From Oehlia diaphana (taxonomy: Eukaryota; Glomeromycota; Glomeromycetes; Glomerales; Glomeraceae), in contig QZLH01000001.1 in assembly GCA_003833135.1 (NCBI GenBank), positions 169,787 to 233,786 of the forward strand: DNA of 64,000 bases, read 5' to 3'. The translations under genes and the position numbers were made by a program. Shown here in pieces: positions 62,844 to 64,000 of this stretch. A model generated the notes under the pieces. That model had not been told where the DNA came from. It saw only the letters and a program-made list of their open reading frames with translations, and made no database searches. How positions within the stretch are numbered: the first letter of the stretch is position 1; each line of letters starts with the position of its first letter.

Positions 62844-64000
62844 ATGACTACTATAAGACAAGAATTTGTTTTTGCTGCAATTCAAAGAGTTGATGCATTA
62901 ACAGATTTTTACATTCGCAATAACGTAATAAAATGATATGAGTTTATAAAACAAACAATTCTTGATGATGAATCACTTACAGTAGATGAAAAGCAAAAGC
63001 AATAAAATTTATAACAAAAGATTAAAATTTTAAGTAAGGCTGGGCAAAAAAAAAATTTAGATTCTCATGACCCGGCCAGGTCGGTTATTTGAAAAATGGA
63101 AATTTTTTTTTATAGTAAAAAACTTTTATCACGTGATTATAGTTTTTGGGCAATATGCGTAAAAAAATTTCACATGTGAAAAAATTTTACATACAGTATA
63201 TAAAAAAAAATGCCGGCCGGCCGGGTCATTTTTAAAATTTTTTTGTCACGAGAATCTAAAATTTTTTTTTGCCCGGCCTAATAAAGGAACAAAAAGATTA
63301 TGCGAGAATTGTTCTTTGGAATGTTTGGCTACATTATATTGTGAACATTGCGTCCCGAGCTTATTTAAAAAATAATTTTTCAAATTGGACATCTGGAAAT
63401 AATAATGTTGATTATTTAATACAAAAATATCAAATGGAATCATTTCGCCCAAATAACATAATTGAATGGATACCATACAATAATTTACAAAATATTAAAT
63501 ATAGGGCCCAGAGGTGGATGCTCAGAAATTTATTCAGCAAATTGGATCGATGGAAAATACATTAAATGGAACTCCAAAAAACAACAATTAAAAAGAACAG
63601 GAACATTTGAAGTAATACTTAAAAAATTGGAAAATATTGAAAATGCTAATAGAAGCTGGTTTGAAGAGGTAATAACTTTAATAAAAATCTAATTTATAAA
63701 TTTAAATGTGTAATACATTGTTTTTAAAATTTTTTTATAGGCAAAATCACATTTAACATTAAGTAACAAATATGGAGAATTTGTCAGATGTTATGGTTTA
63801 ACTCAAGATCCAATAAATAAAGTTTATATTGTAATGCGTTTAATGGATATAGATTTAAGAAAATATTTAGAGTATCAACGTACATGGAAAGAAAAAATAA
63901 ATGTAGCTTATGGTATAATTTATGCACTTTATGGAATTCATTATGATGGAGCTGTTCATCGAGATTTGCATTCTGGAAATATTTTATGTTCACAATATAA
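62844..64000 (+). pseudogene. Rhizophagus-type protein kinase, interrupted, runs off the window
   Basis: ATG 62,844 opens MTTIRQEFVFAAIQRVDALT; TGA replaces a codon before YEFIKQTILDDESLTVDE, and TAA codons follow KQKQ. A MITE (63,038-63,278) then splits the exon. After it, NKGTKRLCENCSLECLATLY with CxxC-type cysteines continues, shifts frame before LKNNFSNWTSG, reads IEWIPYNNLQNIKY, and shifts again into RGGCSEIYSANWIDG (glycine-loop region) and KRTGTFEVILKKLENIENAN with the ATP-site Lys. A GTAATA intron (63,670-63,740) joins SWFEE to AKSHLTLSNKYGEFVRCYGL. The catalytic loop VHRDLHSGNIL is intact at the right edge. At least two shifts, several stops and the insertion mark it as dead; the C-lobe is outside. 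Confidence 0.8.
63038..63278. mobile_element. 241-bp Harbinger-like MITE inside the kinase gene
   Basis: Starts GGCTGGGCAAAAAAAAAATT (then TAGATTCTC); the right end's complement starts GGCCGGGCAAAAAAAAATTT and continues TAGATTCTC. TAA flanks it on both sides (63,035-63,037 and 63,279-63,281), the 3-bp TWA duplication of PIF/Harbinger elements. The interior has GACCCGGCC/GGCCGGGTC words in opposite orientations and a TATCACGTGATTA palindrome. No ORF, so non-autonomous. Confidence 0.8.

Overview
The window looks like nuclear DNA of an arbuscular mycorrhizal fungus (Glomeromycotina, most like Rhizophagus). It is very AT-rich, with long A/T homopolymers, short introns of about 70-170 bp bounded by GTAAGT-type donors, and protein families expanded in that group: BTB proteins, kinases with an HRDLHSGN loop, SAM-like proteins, FAR1/MULE and Crypton-type elements. 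This assignment is an inference from family resemblance; no rRNA or tRNA gene was seen to confirm it.

Genes that read as intact after splicing are few. They are a microsomal cytochrome P450 (1980-3722, +, 2 exons), a PX-domain AGC kinase of the SGK/Ypk type (6431-9492, +, 8 exons), a small uncharacterised protein (17652-18176, -), an MFS drug:H+ antiporter-like transporter (23648-25921, -, 7 exons), a one-TM small ORF (35056-35289, +), a TKL-like pseudokinase (38090-39785, +, 6 exons) and a seven-TM protein (55114-56540, +, 6 exons). The spliced models were built by hand from in-frame joins at GT/AG sites.

The rest is a gene and transposon graveyard. Relics include two BTB fragments (near 0.6-1.2 kb and 28.6 kb), an ORF split by one in-frame TGA (12.5-13.7 kb), kinase fragments (16.1-16.8, 33.1-33.3 and 62.8-64.0 kb), a FAR1/MULE transposase (20.6-22.1 kb), a Crypton-type tyrosine recombinase (44.3-45.2 kb), a multi-exon gene of unknown family (47.9-49.4 kb, -) and a SAM-like gene (57.6 kb). 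A Tc1/mariner element (60,985-62,312) has perfect 25-bp inverted repeats and a TA duplication, but its transposase carries eleven nonsense codons and no frameshift.

Repeat structure is rich. There is a ~1.2 kb segmental duplication (17.3-18.5 and 29.8-31.0 kb), a seven-unit ~150-bp satellite (41.85-42.9 kb), a diverged dispersed repeat pair (14.3-14.8 and 45.2-45.85 kb), a perfect 50-bp palindrome (14,055), two MITEs with terminal inverted repeats (47,056-47,279, and 63,038-63,278 inside a kinase gene), and a TATA-containing promoter-like module at three places. No single operon-like system was found. The strongest signal is transition-dominated decay of transposable elements, as RIP or methyl-cytosine deamination would produce, together with repeated partial duplication and loss of signalling genes.
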